64,000 nucleotides of DNA, from the NCBI GenBank assembly GCA_937930305.1, contig CALGLE010000008.1, forward strand, positions 33,989-97,988, read 5' to 3'. The position numbers were made by a program, and so were the translations under genes. The stretch comes from an uncultured Granulosicoccaceae bacterium. Lineage in GTDB: Bacteria; Pseudomonadota; Gammaproteobacteria; Granulosicoccales; Granulosicoccaceae. Below, one piece after another: positions 1-9,012 of the stretch; position 1 is the stretch's first letter, and every line of letters begins with the position of its first letter. The notes below the pieces were generated by a model. The model made no database searches and was not told the origin of the DNA. It was given only the letters and a program-made list of their open reading frames with translations.

Positions 1-936
1 AGCTGGCTAGCTGCGGCCACCTCTTACAGCACGCACGGTGTGCAAACTATACCATTCTACATCTATTACTCGATGTTCGGTTTCCAACGCATTGGCGATT
101 TGGCTTGGGCAGCTGGTGACATGCGCGCCTGTGGCTTTATGATCGGCGGAACGGCCGGTCGCACCACATTGAATGGTGAAGGTTTGCAGCACGAAGATGG
201 TCATTCACTCGTGCTGTCAAGCACCATTCCGAACTGCATCAGTTACGACCCGTGCTACGGCTATGAAATGGCCATCATCATTCACGATGGTATGCGTCGC
301 ATGTTTAAAGAGAACGAACGTGTGTACTACTACCTCACGGCGATGAATGAAAATTATGTTCACCCACCCATGCCCAAAGGTGCGGAAGAAGGCATCATCA
401 AAGGCATTTATAAGCTTCGCACTGTGGGCGAGAAACATAAAATGCGTGTGCGCTTGCTGGGCGGTGGCACCATTTTAAGAGAAGTCGAAGCCGCCGCTGA
501 AATCTTGTCAGAAGAATGGAATATCGGTTGTGATATCTACAGCGTCACCAGCTTCAATGAATTAGCTCGTGACGGTCTGGATTGCGAACGTTGGAATATG
601 TTGCACCCAGATGATGAACAACGCGTACCGTACATAGGACAATTACTTGGTGACAGTGATGCCCCAGTGATCAGTTCTACCGATTACATGAAAGCCTATT
701 CTGACCAAGTACGCGAATACGTTAATGCAACTTTCGTCACGTTAGGTACAGATGGATTTGGTCGATCTGATACTCGAGCGAAACTGCGTGAATTCTTTGA
801 AGTCGATCGGCGTTATGTCACCGTAGCTGCACTGCATGGCTTAGCACTGGATGACAAGTTGGACGCTAAAACCGTTGCTAAAGCGCTGCAACAATATGGC
901 ATTGATCCTGACAAACCGAACCCGGCAACGGCTTAA
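1..936 (+). CDS. aceE: Pyruvate dehydrogenase E1 component, C-terminal part (partial)
   Basis: This is the C-terminal 311 residues of the homodimeric thiamine-diphosphate E1 enzyme. E1 decarboxylates pyruvate and passes the acetyl group to the lipoyl domain of E2. The frame is open from base 1, so the start lies outside the window; the full family length is near 890 residues. The motifs IPFYIYYSMFGFQRIGD and TTLNGEGLQHEDGHS are characteristic of AceE rather than the two-subunit E1. The stop lies 13 bp before aceF, which fits an aceE-aceF-lpd operon. No defect is visible in the part present. Confidence 0.97.
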   Translation, partial: SWLAAATSYSTHGVQTIPFYIYYSMFGFQRIGDLAWAAGDMRACGFMIGGTAGRTTLNGEGLQHEDGHSLVLSSTIPNCISYDPCYGYEMAIIIHDGMRRMFKENERVYYYLTAMNENYVHPPMPKGAEEGIIKGIYKLRTVGEKHKMRVRLLGGGTILREVEAAAEILSEEWNIGCDIYSVTSFNELARDGLDCERWNMLHPDDEQRVPYIGQLLGDSDAPVISSTDYMKAYSDQVREYVNATFVTLGTDGFGRSDTRAKLREFFEVDRRYVTVAALHGLALDDKLDAKTVAKALQQYGIDPDKPNPATA

Positions 937-949
937 AGGGCAGCAGACA

Positions 950-2332
950 ATGGCGAACACAACAGAGATTAAAATCCCCGACCTGGGTGGCGCAGAAACC
1001 GTTGAGGTCATTGAATTGCTGGTGTCGCAAGGCGATAGCGTTAACATCGATGATTCGTTGTTAACGCTAGAAAGCGACAAAGCCAGCATGGAAGTGCCCG
1101 CAGCAGAAGCCGGCGTTATACAAACGCTAACCGTGGCGGTGGGTGATACGGTTACCGAAGGCGATGTTATTGGAACCTTGGAAGTCAGCAGCGCAGCCGT
1201 TGAAGAACCATCGTCGAGCGAAAGTGCTGCATCAGAAACCCAAACAACCACAGATGCCGAAACCGCTCAAGCAGCAACACAAGCCGCATCCACTCCGTCC
1301 GAGACACCCGCTGCCGCACCAGCACCCACGCAAAACAAACCAGAAAATATGGCTGCTCCGGCGGCTTCCACGTCACCCACCGCACACATCTCTGACGAAA
1401 AAATAAAAAAGGCGCATGCCAGTCCTGGCGTTCGTCGCTATGCGCGTGAACATGGGGCAGACCTCAGCTTAATAAAAGGCTCGGGGCCGAAGAACCGCAT
1501 TCTTCGTGACGATGTACGGGAATTTATTAAGCAATCGTTGGAAGGTGCATCGTCTACCTACGGTGCCGCCGGTATGGGCGCTGTGTCAGGAGGGGCCGGC
1601 ATACCGTCACTTCCGGAAGTGGATTTCACTAAGTTTGGTGAAGTTGAACGCGTTGAAATGGGGCGTATCAATAAGCTAAGCGCGCAAAACTTACATCGCG
1701 CCTGGTTAAACCTGCCGATGGTGACGCACCATGATGAAGGGGACATCACCGAAATGGAAGCTTTCAGAAAAGAACTGAAAGCCAAACATAAAGAAGGTGA
1801 CCCAAAAGTGACTGGCCTTGCATTCCAAATGAAGGCACTGGTTCAATCGCTAAAAACGTTTCCTAAACTGAACTCTTCATTATCCAATGACGGTCAGGCT
1901 TTGTTTTTGAAAAAGTATTTTCATATTGGTATTGCGGTTGACACACCCAACGGATTGGTTGTTCCCGTATTCCGAGATGTCGATCAGAAGAGCATCATGG
2001 AATTAGCCGCAGAAATGGCTGACATGAGCAGCCGCGCGCGGGCTAAAAAGTTGAAGCCCGATGAAATGCAAGGCGCTAGCATGACCATCTCCAGTTTAGG
2101 TGGCATTGGCGGTACGGGCTTTAGCCCCATAATCAATCCACCCGAAGTTGCCATTCTGGGTATCAGCCGAGCCAAGATGCAACCGGTATGGAACGGGCAA
2201 GACTTCGAACCGCGTTTAATTTGCCCCTTCTCACTAACTTATGATCATCGTGTTGTCGATGGCGCTGATGCAGCTCGCTTCATGGCACACTACGTTCAAA
2301 CGATTGGCGATATCCGTCGCTTGTTGTTGTAA
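950..2332 (+). CDS. aceF: Dihydrolipoyllysine acetyltransferase (PDH E2)
   Basis: This is the core acetyltransferase of pyruvate dehydrogenase, 460 residues. There is one N-terminal lipoyl domain, with the lipoylated lysine at K44 in ESDKASMEVP. An Ala/Thr/Pro-rich linker follows (about 80-150), then a peripheral subunit-binding domain (about 155-190, with ASPGVRRYAREHG). The catalytic domain ends with the DHRVVDG motif, His near residue 433. The frame is open further upstream, but ATG 950 places the lipoyl domain correctly and follows a GGG-containing ribosome site just after the aceE stop. Many gammaproteobacterial E2 proteins carry two or three lipoyl domains; this one has one, and another sits on E3 next door. 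Confidence 0.96.
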   Translation: MANTTEIKIPDLGGAETVEVIELLVSQGDSVNIDDSLLTLESDKASMEVPAAEAGVIQTLTVAVGDTVTEGDVIGTLEVSSAAVEEPSSSESAASETQTTTDAETAQAATQAASTPSETPAAAPAPTQNKPENMAAPAASTSPTAHISDEKIKKAHASPGVRRYAREHGADLSLIKGSGPKNRILRDDVREFIKQSLEGASSTYGAAGMGAVSGGAGIPSLPEVDFTKFGEVERVEMGRINKLSAQNLHRAWLNLPMVTHHDEGDITEMEAFRKELKAKHKEGDPKVTGLAFQMKALVQSLKTFPKLNSSLSNDGQALFLKKYFHIGIAVDTPNGLVVPVFRDVDQKSIMELAAEMADMSSRARAKKLKPDEMQGASMTISSLGGIGGTGFSPIINPPEVAILGISRAKMQPVWNGQDFEPRLICPFSLTYDHRVVDGADAARFMAHYVQTIGDIRRLLL

Positions 2333-2356
2333 TCGAGCCAACTGGAAACAACTCAA

Positions 2357-4156
2357 ATGAGTGAATTGCAAACCATCAAGGTCCCTGACATTGGTGAATT
2401 CGATGGCGTAGAAGTCATCGAAGTCCTGGTTCGAGAAGGCGATGACTTAGAACTTGAAACTTCACTGATAACGGTTGAAAGTGATAAAGCCAGTATGGAA
2501 ATACCCTCACCGGTTGCCGGCAAAGTGACATCCGTATTGGTTAAAACAGGCGATACGGTTGCAACCGGCTCCGACATTTTTGTGGTGGACGTTGCGAATG
2601 CCGCCAGCGCAACAGCTGCCGATGCTACGGCCAGCAGTGAGACAACCCCTTCAGCCACGACTGCCGTTGAATCTGCCGAAACAGCTGCGTCAACGACGCC
2701 GGTAGCAACGACATCTACAGCGCCCGCTGACAAAGCAAGCCTCAGTGCGGATGCTTACGATGTCGTGGTTATAGGTTCAGGCCCCGGTGGTTACACAGCG
2801 GCTTTCCGGGCAGCCGACTTAGGGCAGCGTGTTTTATTGATAGAACGCTATCCAATTCTGGGTGGGGTGTGTTTAAACGTTGGGTGTATCCCCTCTAAAG
2901 CCCTACTGCACACCACAGCCGTTATCAATGAAACCCGCGAGATGGCCGATCATGGGGTGACGTTTGGCGAACCTCAAATTGATTTGGATAAACTTCGCGG
3001 CTTTAAAGAATCGGTCATTGGAAAACTTACGGGCGGTTTGAGCGGATTGGCCAAACAACGCAAAGTGGATACGCTGCATGGCGTGGCTTCTTTCACATCC
3101 GCGAATACCTTAACCGTTGCGTTGGAAAACAACAGCGAGCAAAGCGTAGAATTTCATCATGCCATCATCGCCGCTGGCTCTCAAAGCGTAAAACTGCCAG
3201 GTTTTCCCTATGACGATGAGCGCTTGATGGATTCCACAGGTGCGCTTGAGTTGGCCAATATTCCAAAGCGATTACTCGTCATCGGTGGCGGCATCATCGG
3301 ATTAGAAATGGGTTCGGTTTATGCCGGCCTAGGTAGCCAGGTGACGGTGGTGGAGTTATCGCCTAACTTAATGCCAGGCTGTGATCCAGACCTTGTGCGT
3401 CCCTTACAAAAACGATTATCCCAACAGTTTGAAAACATATTCCTTAATTCAAAAGTCACTGGAATCGCCAGTCAATCGGCAGGTTTGGAAGTGGCTTTCG
3501 AAGGGAAATCTGCACCTGAGGTGGACACCTTCGATCGGGTACTACTGGCGATAGGTCGCTCTCCGAATGGCAAGAAAATTAATGCAGAAGCTGCGGGTGT
3601 GTTGGTGAGCGATCGCGGTTTCATTGAAGTAGATTCGCAACAGCGCACTAACGTGGCGCATATTTTCGCCATTGGCGATATTGTCGGTCAACCGATGTTG
3701 GCACACAAAGCCACGCACGAAGGTAAAGTGGCTGCTGAAGTTATCGCCGGTAAGAAATCACATTTCGACGCACTCACCATTCCTTCCGTGGCATACACCG
3801 ATCCTGAAGTCGCCTGGATGGGACTGACCGAAACAGATGCAAAAGCGCAAAACATCGCTTATGAAAAAGGTGTATTCCCTTGGGCTGCGAGTGGTCGTGC
3901 ACTAAGCATGAATCGTGGAGAAGGCTTAACCAAGGTGCTGTACGATCCTGAAACAAACCGTATTTTAGGTTGTGGCATAGTGGGTATGAATGCCGGTGAG
4001 CTCATCGCCGAATCGGTATTGGCTTTAGAGATGGGCGCAGACTTAGAAGATCTTGCCTTAACGGTTCACCCTCACCCAACGCTATCAGAAACCATTAACT
4101 TCGCCGCTGAAGTGGCTGAAGGCACCGTTACAGACATCTACGCACCTAAGAAATAA
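2357..4156 (+). CDS. lpd: Dihydrolipoyl dehydrogenase with N-terminal lipoyl domain (PDH E3)
   Basis: This is the FAD enzyme that reoxidises dihydrolipoamide with NAD+, 599 residues. An N-terminal lipoyl domain (K44 in ESDKASMEIP) is joined by an Ala/Thr/Ser-rich linker (about 80-130) to the E3 core. The core starts with the FAD fold VVVIGSGPGGYTAA. The redox disulfide is C172/C177 in GGVCLNVGCIPSK, and the C-terminal catalytic motif is HPHPTLSE. A lipoyl-E3 fusion is known in Neisseria and some other proteobacteria. The gene begins 24 bp after aceF and closes the operon, converging on the hydantoinase gene with a 10-bp gap. Confidence 0.96.
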   Translation: MSELQTIKVPDIGEFDGVEVIEVLVREGDDLELETSLITVESDKASMEIPSPVAGKVTSVLVKTGDTVATGSDIFVVDVANAASATAADATASSETTPSATTAVESAETAASTTPVATTSTAPADKASLSADAYDVVVIGSGPGGYTAAFRAADLGQRVLLIERYPILGGVCLNVGCIPSKALLHTTAVINETREMADHGVTFGEPQIDLDKLRGFKESVIGKLTGGLSGLAKQRKVDTLHGVASFTSANTLTVALENNSEQSVEFHHAIIAAGSQSVKLPGFPYDDERLMDSTGALELANIPKRLLVIGGGIIGLEMGSVYAGLGSQVTVVELSPNLMPGCDPDLVRPLQKRLSQQFENIFLNSKVTGIASQSAGLEVAFEGKSAPEVDTFDRVLLAIGRSPNGKKINAEAAGVLVSDRGFIEVDSQQRTNVAHIFAIGDIVGQPMLAHKATHEGKVAAEVIAGKKSHFDALTIPSVAYTDPEVAWMGLTETDAKAQNIAYEKGVFPWAASGRALSMNRGEGLTKVLYDPETNRILGCGIVGMNAGELIAESVLALEMGADLEDLALTVHPHPTLSETINFAAEVAEGTVTDIYAPKK

Positions 4157-4166
4157 ACAGTAGCGA

Positions 4167-6206
4167 TTAATTCGACTCTGCGAGATGGGCCGGTCGGCCC
4201 ATCGCAGAAGCCGATATTTCACTACCAAAAAAGACTAGATTACCGTTGTCTTCCACCACATTGTCTACCCGTGTGGTATCCACACTGACATTAATAGCAC
4301 CCGCATCGCTCGCGCGTTGCTCTGCCAGTAAGCTAACGCGCCCAGTGGCAAAGGTGGCAGCTTCCTCCAAAGAACTGAAAATCTGTGGACCATCAAGATC
4401 GTGTACACGCACGCGCTTCCCGCCTGCAGGCGATAAGGTCATTTGTACTTGTTGGCGTACGGTGCCAACCACAGCGCCTAGTGCATTGGCAACCGCCGCA
4501 TGCTCATGTAGCACTGCATCGGTGTGTAAATAAGCTGCGCACTCAGGGTAATAGGCTTGCACCGGCGCACCCAAGGCTACAATGGATTGTTGGATTTTGG
4601 CCTGCAATTGCAAGGCGGCATCTCGTTGCGAAAACGTGCTTCGCAGTAAAGACTGCTGAGTGCTTGTTAGGCCTGTAGACGGCACCCCGTAAGGAGAATT
4701 TTTATTGCCCGCTGCTTTGTTGTCACTGGGCGTTTGCAGCAGAGTTTCAACAATACACATCGCCGATCGTTCTGCCACCTGTTGTTTAATTCGCAGCGAA
4801 AATTCCTGCACGTTTGCAAAAGTATCGCCTAAATTTTCAGCACTGTAGCGTGCCAACAATTGTGCACCCAGTGAAGACGCCTCGGTATCCCAATCGCTAA
4901 CCTCGCCCAGCACATGACAAGCATCCGTGGGGGTAAACCCACTCAACTGAACAACACCACGTTGAATCAATGCATTCATGGCGCGATCTAAGGTTTGATC
5001 TTTGAATAGGTGTTGTAAGGCCATCGGCCCATCGTTAAGCGCTGCGCATAGTTCTTTTTGTTGACCGGTTAAACCGACTGGAATAGCAGAACGCAGCAGT
5101 GCGAATTGTGCATCGTGTGTGCGCGCCCAGCCATGTTCTAGTTGCTGCTGCAAAATCGCTTTACAACCGTCGAAGTCCATCGCCAAACGTGCAAGTGGTA
5201 ATACTCTCGATGGGCCAATCGAAAAATCTCTGGCTTCTCGGTTGAATTGAATATGACTGTCACCACCTAAGCCAAACGTACGCACAGCGACGGCCTGCAC
5301 CATCGTGCGCCACCCACCCACCATGGCACCGTTCGGGTCTAACTTAGGCAGCCCGTTTTCAAGCACCGCAATGTCGGTGGTTGTTCCCCCCATGTCCGAC
5401 ACCACTACATCTTGGTTGGCGTTCGATTGGCTTAATAAAAACTGAGCACCGACAACACTGGCGGCAGGCCCACTAAGAATGGTTTCCACAGGCGCTTGGC
5501 GGGCCACGTTGGCATGAATAAGTGAGCCATCACCTTTAACAATCATTAAGGGTGCGTCCACGCCTCGTTCAATTAACAAGGCGGCAGCAGAATCTAATAA
5601 GCTGCCAATCATCGGAATCAATCGAGCGTTAAGTAATGCGGTCAGCGCACGGCGAGGTGCATCCAACCCCGAACTTAATGTGTGGCCACAGCTCACAGGC
5701 TTTTCACACAATGATTCAATTATTTGCTGCGCCTCCCTTTCATGCTCGGGGTTTCTCACAGAGAACATAGCCGACACCGCAAACGCATCCACTTCGTTCA
5801 AATGAGCCAACACAAATTGTTTCACCGCCGACGTGTCCAACGGTGAGGCAGGCTGCCCATCGGATCGATGCCCACCGTCAATAAAACAATGCGCATTGTT
5901 GCCCAGAGCTTCTGACAATCGGGCTCGTTGCATTTGCTGTTCGGAATAACCAATCAGGATCAGCGCCACTCGGCGACCATGCCCCTCCACCAAGGCATTG
6001 GTGGCTAAGGTTGTCGACAGCGAGACCAGAGTGATGGGGTCGAAGTCACCCTGCTCCATCGCCTGCGCAACCGCACCGCGCAGGCCGTCTATCAGGTTTT
6101 CATGAGTGGTTAATGATTTGGCTTTGGCCACAACCGTTTGCGAGTCATCAATGATGACCGCATCGGTGTAGGTACCACCGGTGTCAAGCCCAAGTTGAAA
6201 AGGCAA
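4167..6206 (-). CDS. Hydantoinase/oxoprolinase family protein (HyuA-type subunit)
   Basis: This 679-residue protein has the Hydantoinase_A/oxoprolinase architecture. The N-terminal phosphate-binding motif is LGLDTGGTYTDAVIID, and a second ATPase-like motif reads VVSDMGGTTTDIAVLENG. The family hydrolyses cyclic amides such as hydantoins or 5-oxoproline, usually with ATP and usually with a HyuB partner. No HyuB gene is adjacent, so the substrate is unknown. The chosen start is TTG at 6206: the upstream AAGGAGA is well spaced and the family N-terminus begins there. The CRP-type palindrome at 6219-6234 lies immediately upstream of that ribosome site. Confidence 0.85.
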   Translation of the reverse strand: MPFQLGLDTGGTYTDAVIIDDSQTVVAKAKSLTTHENLIDGLRGAVAQAMEQGDFDPITLVSLSTTLATNALVEGHGRRVALILIGYSEQQMQRARLSEALGNNAHCFIDGGHRSDGQPASPLDTSAVKQFVLAHLNEVDAFAVSAMFSVRNPEHEREAQQIIESLCEKPVSCGHTLSSGLDAPRRALTALLNARLIPMIGSLLDSAAALLIERGVDAPLMIVKGDGSLIHANVARQAPVETILSGPAASVVGAQFLLSQSNANQDVVVSDMGGTTTDIAVLENGLPKLDPNGAMVGGWRTMVQAVAVRTFGLGGDSHIQFNREARDFSIGPSRVLPLARLAMDFDGCKAILQQQLEHGWARTHDAQFALLRSAIPVGLTGQQKELCAALNDGPMALQHLFKDQTLDRAMNALIQRGVVQLSGFTPTDACHVLGEVSDWDTEASSLGAQLLARYSAENLGDTFANVQEFSLRIKQQVAERSAMCIVETLLQTPSDNKAAGNKNSPYGVPSTGLTSTQQSLLRSTFSQRDAALQLQAKIQQSIVALGAPVQAYYPECAAYLHTDAVLHEHAAVANALGAVVGTVRQQVQMTLSPAGGKRVRVHDLDGPQIFSSLEEAATFATGRVSLLAEQRASDAGAINVSVDTTRVDNVVEDNGNLVFFGSEISASAMGRPAHLAESN

Positions 6207-6218
6207 CCAAGTCTCCTT

Positions 6219-6234
6219 TGTGATCTATATCACA
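6219..6234. promoter_or_regulatory. CRP/Vfr-type binding site, perfect palindromic core
   Basis: The sequence TGTGATCTATATCACA matches the CRP-family consensus TGTGA-N6-TCACA at every defined position. It sits between the divergent hydantoinase gene (TTG 6206) and the first minor-pilin operon (GTG 6340). Its centre (6226.5) is about 65 bp upstream of the likely start site of the predicted rightward promoter, a normal activating position. For the leftward gene it lies just 5' of the ribosome site, where binding would more likely block. The direction of control is inferred. Confidence 0.75.
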
Positions 6235-6257
6235 GAAATTCATTGAATAGGCACCCA

Positions 6258-6285
6258 TTCACACTCGTGACTGCCCAAATATTTT
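6258..6285 (+). promoter_or_regulatory. Predicted sigma70-type promoter for the first minor-pilin operon
   Basis: A -35-like TTCACA (6258-6263) and a -10-like TATTTT (6280-6285) are separated by 16 bp, with a likely start near 6291. The spacing to the CRP-type palindrome fits class I activation. The -10 is a weak match, so this rests mainly on the combination of the elements. Confidence 0.4.
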
Positions 6286-6339
6286 CACCAAGCGGCCGCT
6301 ATCTGTAGTGGAACTGGATTCCAAGACAAGAGTTGGTTC

Positions 6340-6936
6340 GTGCCAAACCTATATAGATACCAAACTGGCTTCTCTTTAATAGAAGTTCTCATCGCAGTTG
6401 TCCTAGTTGGGATACTGATGGGTATCGCTGCGCCCAGTTTTGACGGCGCAATGCGAAGCAGCCGAATGACAGGACACTACAATTCCCTCTCTGCCAGCTT
6501 AACGTTTGCCAGATCAGAAGCAATAAAACGCGCCTCTAATGTATCGGTTTGCGCCATGGCAACAGAAGAATCCTGCGGTACCGATTGGACCAAAGGCTGG
6601 CTGGTATTTAACGATGAAGGGGCCACTCGTGGCTTTATTGATCCCGGCGAAATTGTACTGAAGCGCGTCGTTACTAACGATGACAACCTAGATTTGACCA
6701 ATCTTGCGCGTTTGACCACCGGATCGGCTTCACCCGTCGAGCGCCCATTCATTCGCTTCGGACCTCGCGGCACCAGCAATTGGCGTGGGGCCGGATTCTT
6801 CCTGTTCTGTGATGAGCGCGGAACACAAGCCGCACGAACGGCCAACATTTCCTTAGCAGGGGATGTAAGACGAGGACGCCGAGATGGCGCTGACCAGTTG
6901 ATTAACGCCTTTGGTGGGACAACCACATGCCCTTAA
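6340..6936 (+). CDS. fimT: GspH/FimT-family minor pseudopilin (copy 1)
   Basis: This 198-residue minor pilin would be inserted in the inner membrane and built into the Type IV pilus tip complex. The class III signal is short: prepilin cleavage is expected after G10, before FSLIEV, with the conserved Glu at mature position 5, and a hydrophobic N-terminal helix follows. The C-terminal GspH domain contains SNWRGAGFFLFCDERG and AGDVRRGRRDG. The start is GTG 6340, which leaves a typical 10-residue leader. It is the first gene of the operon and overlaps pilV by 10 bp. A paralogue with the same C-terminal motifs lies at 15374. Confidence 0.88.
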   Translation: MPNLYRYQTGFSLIEVLIAVVLVGILMGIAAPSFDGAMRSSRMTGHYNSLSASLTFARSEAIKRASNVSVCAMATEESCGTDWTKGWLVFNDEGATRGFIDPGEIVLKRVVTNDDNLDLTNLARLTTGSASPVERPFIRFGPRGTSNWRGAGFFLFCDERGTQAARTANISLAGDVRRGRRDGADQLINAFGGTTTCP

Positions 6937-7439
6937 ATCGTCATCAAGAGCATGGGTTTAGTTTATTGGAAGTGCTGATCGCCGTCGTGGTGGTATCGGT
7001 CGGATTTCTGGCCACCGCTCGCATGCAAATCGAGGGCATGCGCTCCAGTCAAAACGCCTACTTTGTGTCCCAAGCCAATTTCATGTTGCGAGAAATGACA
7101 GATCGAATGCGGGCCAACAATGATGGCGTGGCCGATGGTTTTTATCAAAACGTGGAAACCTCCAGTGCAACCGATTGGCCCACTTGCATGACAGCACAGA
7201 CGCAATGCTCGGCCCAACAAGTTGCTCAAGCTGATCTAGCGACGTGGAGCCGCCACTTACACCCACCTCCATCGGCTGTGGGGTTCATTCCACTACTGCC
7301 CAGCAGCGCCGCGATTGAAGCGGCTGGCCGAGTGGACTTCGATGCCGGCACAAACACCTACACCGTGTCTGTGCAATGGAGTGAACGCATGGGTAAAGAA
7401 GATACCGTTCAAACTCTCAGTGTGCAGGTGTTCCCATGA
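6927..7439 (+). CDS. pilV: Type IV pilus minor pilin PilV (copy 1)
   Basis: This 170-residue PilV-family minor pilin has leader cleavage expected after G10, before FSLLEVLIAVVVVSVGF, with Glu at mature position 5. The PilV signature after the helix is a long amphipathic stretch including MQIEGMRSSQNAYF and MTDRMRANNDGV. PilV joins FimT, PilW, PilX and PilY1 in the priming complex at the pilus tip. It overlaps fimT by 10 bp and pilW by 4 bp (ATGA), so translational coupling is likely. Confidence 0.88.
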   Translation: MPLNRHQEHGFSLLEVLIAVVVVSVGFLATARMQIEGMRSSQNAYFVSQANFMLREMTDRMRANNDGVADGFYQNVETSSATDWPTCMTAQTQCSAQQVAQADLATWSRHLHPPPSAVGFIPLLPSSAAIEAAGRVDFDAGTNTYTVSVQWSERMGKEDTVQTLSVQVFP

Positions 7440-8548
7440 CACTGAACAACGCATCGCATCAGTTAAGCCAGCCACACAAGCCCAGCCGGCAGCGCGGATT
7501 CACCCTGGTGGAGGTGATGATTTCTTTGGTGCTGGGTTTAATTTTAATTTCCGGTTTGGTCACAGCTTTTATGGGGTCCAAACGCAGCAGTGCGTTAAAT
7601 GCAACGCTTACGGAAATGCAGGAAAGCGGTCGCTTTGCGCTCGATTCAATGATACGTGATATCCGCATGGCGGGCTTTCAAGGGTGTGCCAATGTTTCTG
7701 ATACACCCGCACAAGTTCGAGCCGACTCCGCCCCAACGGAAAACTACTTGGAAGATTCATTACGCGTTTATACGATTAATAGCGCCACAACCTGGGATCC
7801 TGCACCGCACAGCAGTTTTACTATTCCAGACTCCATTGGCGAACCGGTACCCGGTACCCACGCGATATCAGTGCAGTTCGGCAGTGCAACGACCTATGAA
7901 ATTGATCCCATGTCCACCACAGCATCGGCTGTTTCCGTGATGGCCAATGACATCGACATCGTCGCAGGCGACCTAGCATTAATATCAGATTGCAATGGCG
8001 CAGACATTTTTTATGTCTCGGGAAACAGCGGCTCAGTGCTACAGCACGCAGCATCCGCTAACAATGGCGATAACCGCCTGTCCGCACCCTATGGACAAGG
8101 CGACAGTCGAAACCGTCCGCGCATCATGCGTTTTGAAGCCAACATTTATTATGTCGGGCTCACCGGACGAACAAACAGTAGCAACGAACCGGTTCGAGCG
8201 CTGTATCGACAAACACTGCCCTTCACGAACCCACCCATTGAAATGGCAGAAGGGGTTGAGAACTTACGCATAAGGCTCGGGGTTGAAGATCCAACCAATG
8301 AAGGGCCTTTAACTTACGTTGAACCTGATCATGCCTTACTGGCCACCCACCGAGTGCGCTCCGTGCAGGTTGGATTTTTGATGCAATCCTATGATGACGT
8401 GACTTCGGATCCGGACACCCGCACCTATCAAATCGCAGGTTATGACATCACCGCATCCGATGCTGCAAATTCTGATGGTTCATCGCATGGTAAAGATAAA
8501 AAAATGCGTTTGAGCTTTAACGCATCTGTGGCTGTTAGAAACCGATGA
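7436..8548 (+). CDS. pilW: Type IV pilus minor pilin PilW family (copy 1)
   Basis: This 370-residue PilW-family protein has a 21-residue leader ending in RQRG, then FTLVEVMISLVLGLILISG. The Glu is at mature position 5. The PilW-typical MQESGRFALDSMIRDIRMAGFQGC follows the helix. The C-terminal region ends in a Lys-rich segment and a beta strand with RNR. It overlaps pilV and pilX by 4 bp each. PilW-2 at 16506 has the same layout but clearly different sequence. Confidence 0.88.
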   Translation: MTLNNASHQLSQPHKPSRQRGFTLVEVMISLVLGLILISGLVTAFMGSKRSSALNATLTEMQESGRFALDSMIRDIRMAGFQGCANVSDTPAQVRADSAPTENYLEDSLRVYTINSATTWDPAPHSSFTIPDSIGEPVPGTHAISVQFGSATTYEIDPMSTTASAVSVMANDIDIVAGDLALISDCNGADIFYVSGNSGSVLQHAASANNGDNRLSAPYGQGDSRNRPRIMRFEANIYYVGLTGRTNSSNEPVRALYRQTLPFTNPPIEMAEGVENLRIRLGVEDPTNEGPLTYVEPDHALLATHRVRSVQVGFLMQSYDDVTSDPDTRTYQIAGYDITASDAANSDGSSHGKDKKMRLSFNASVAVRNR

Positions 8549-9012
8549 AGACAATTCAATTCGGCAGACCCAAAGAAACCGGTGCAGCATTGATTGTTGC
8601 CATGGTGATCCTTTTCATGATTTCGATTCTGGGTATTTCCGCTATGCAGTCTTCAAACGTTGAAACACAGTTGGCCAGCAATGCGTTAGTGAAAGAGACC
8701 ACATTTCAATCAGCTGAATCTGCCACAGACGCCATTTTAACGGTACCCAATGTATTGGCTGACGTTGTGTGCCAGGAAGAAGCCAACGACACAATTATGT
8801 CGAATTTGAATCGAACCGATAATCAAGAAACGAATGTGAGTGTGCAATACGGCGGCTTGGCTATTACACCAGGCTATGCCATCACCGATAAATTTGCTAC
8901 GCACCGTTTTTATATCACGGGCGAATCAACCATAGACGATATGAATACCAGTACCAAAATTGTCAAAGGGCAAACTGCTGTGGGCCCAGCAAGTAATGGA
9001 GCCGGGTGTTAA
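8545..9012 (+). CDS. pilX: Type IV pilus assembly protein PilX family (copy 1)
   Basis: This 155-residue PilX-type minor pilin has an N-terminal motif ETGAALIVAMVILFMISIL. It lacks the position-5 Glu found in major pilins, as is usual for PilX. The helix continues with SNVETQLASNALV and FQSAESATDAIL, which are family features. It starts in a 4-bp ATGA overlap with pilW and overlaps the pilY1 start region by 7 bp. PilX is thought to act with PilY1 at the pilus tip. Confidence 0.85.
   Translation: MKTIQFGRPKETGAALIVAMVILFMISILGISAMQSSNVETQLASNALVKETTFQSAESATDAILTVPNVLADVVCQEEANDTIMSNLNRTDNQETNVSVQYGGLAITPGYAITDKFATHRFYITGESTIDDMNTSTKIVKGQTAVGPASNGAGC

Noticed and set aside
4157..4166. Terminator between lpd and the convergent hydantoinase gene
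   Set aside because: Only 10 bp separate the stops and no hairpin with a T-run is visible nearby.
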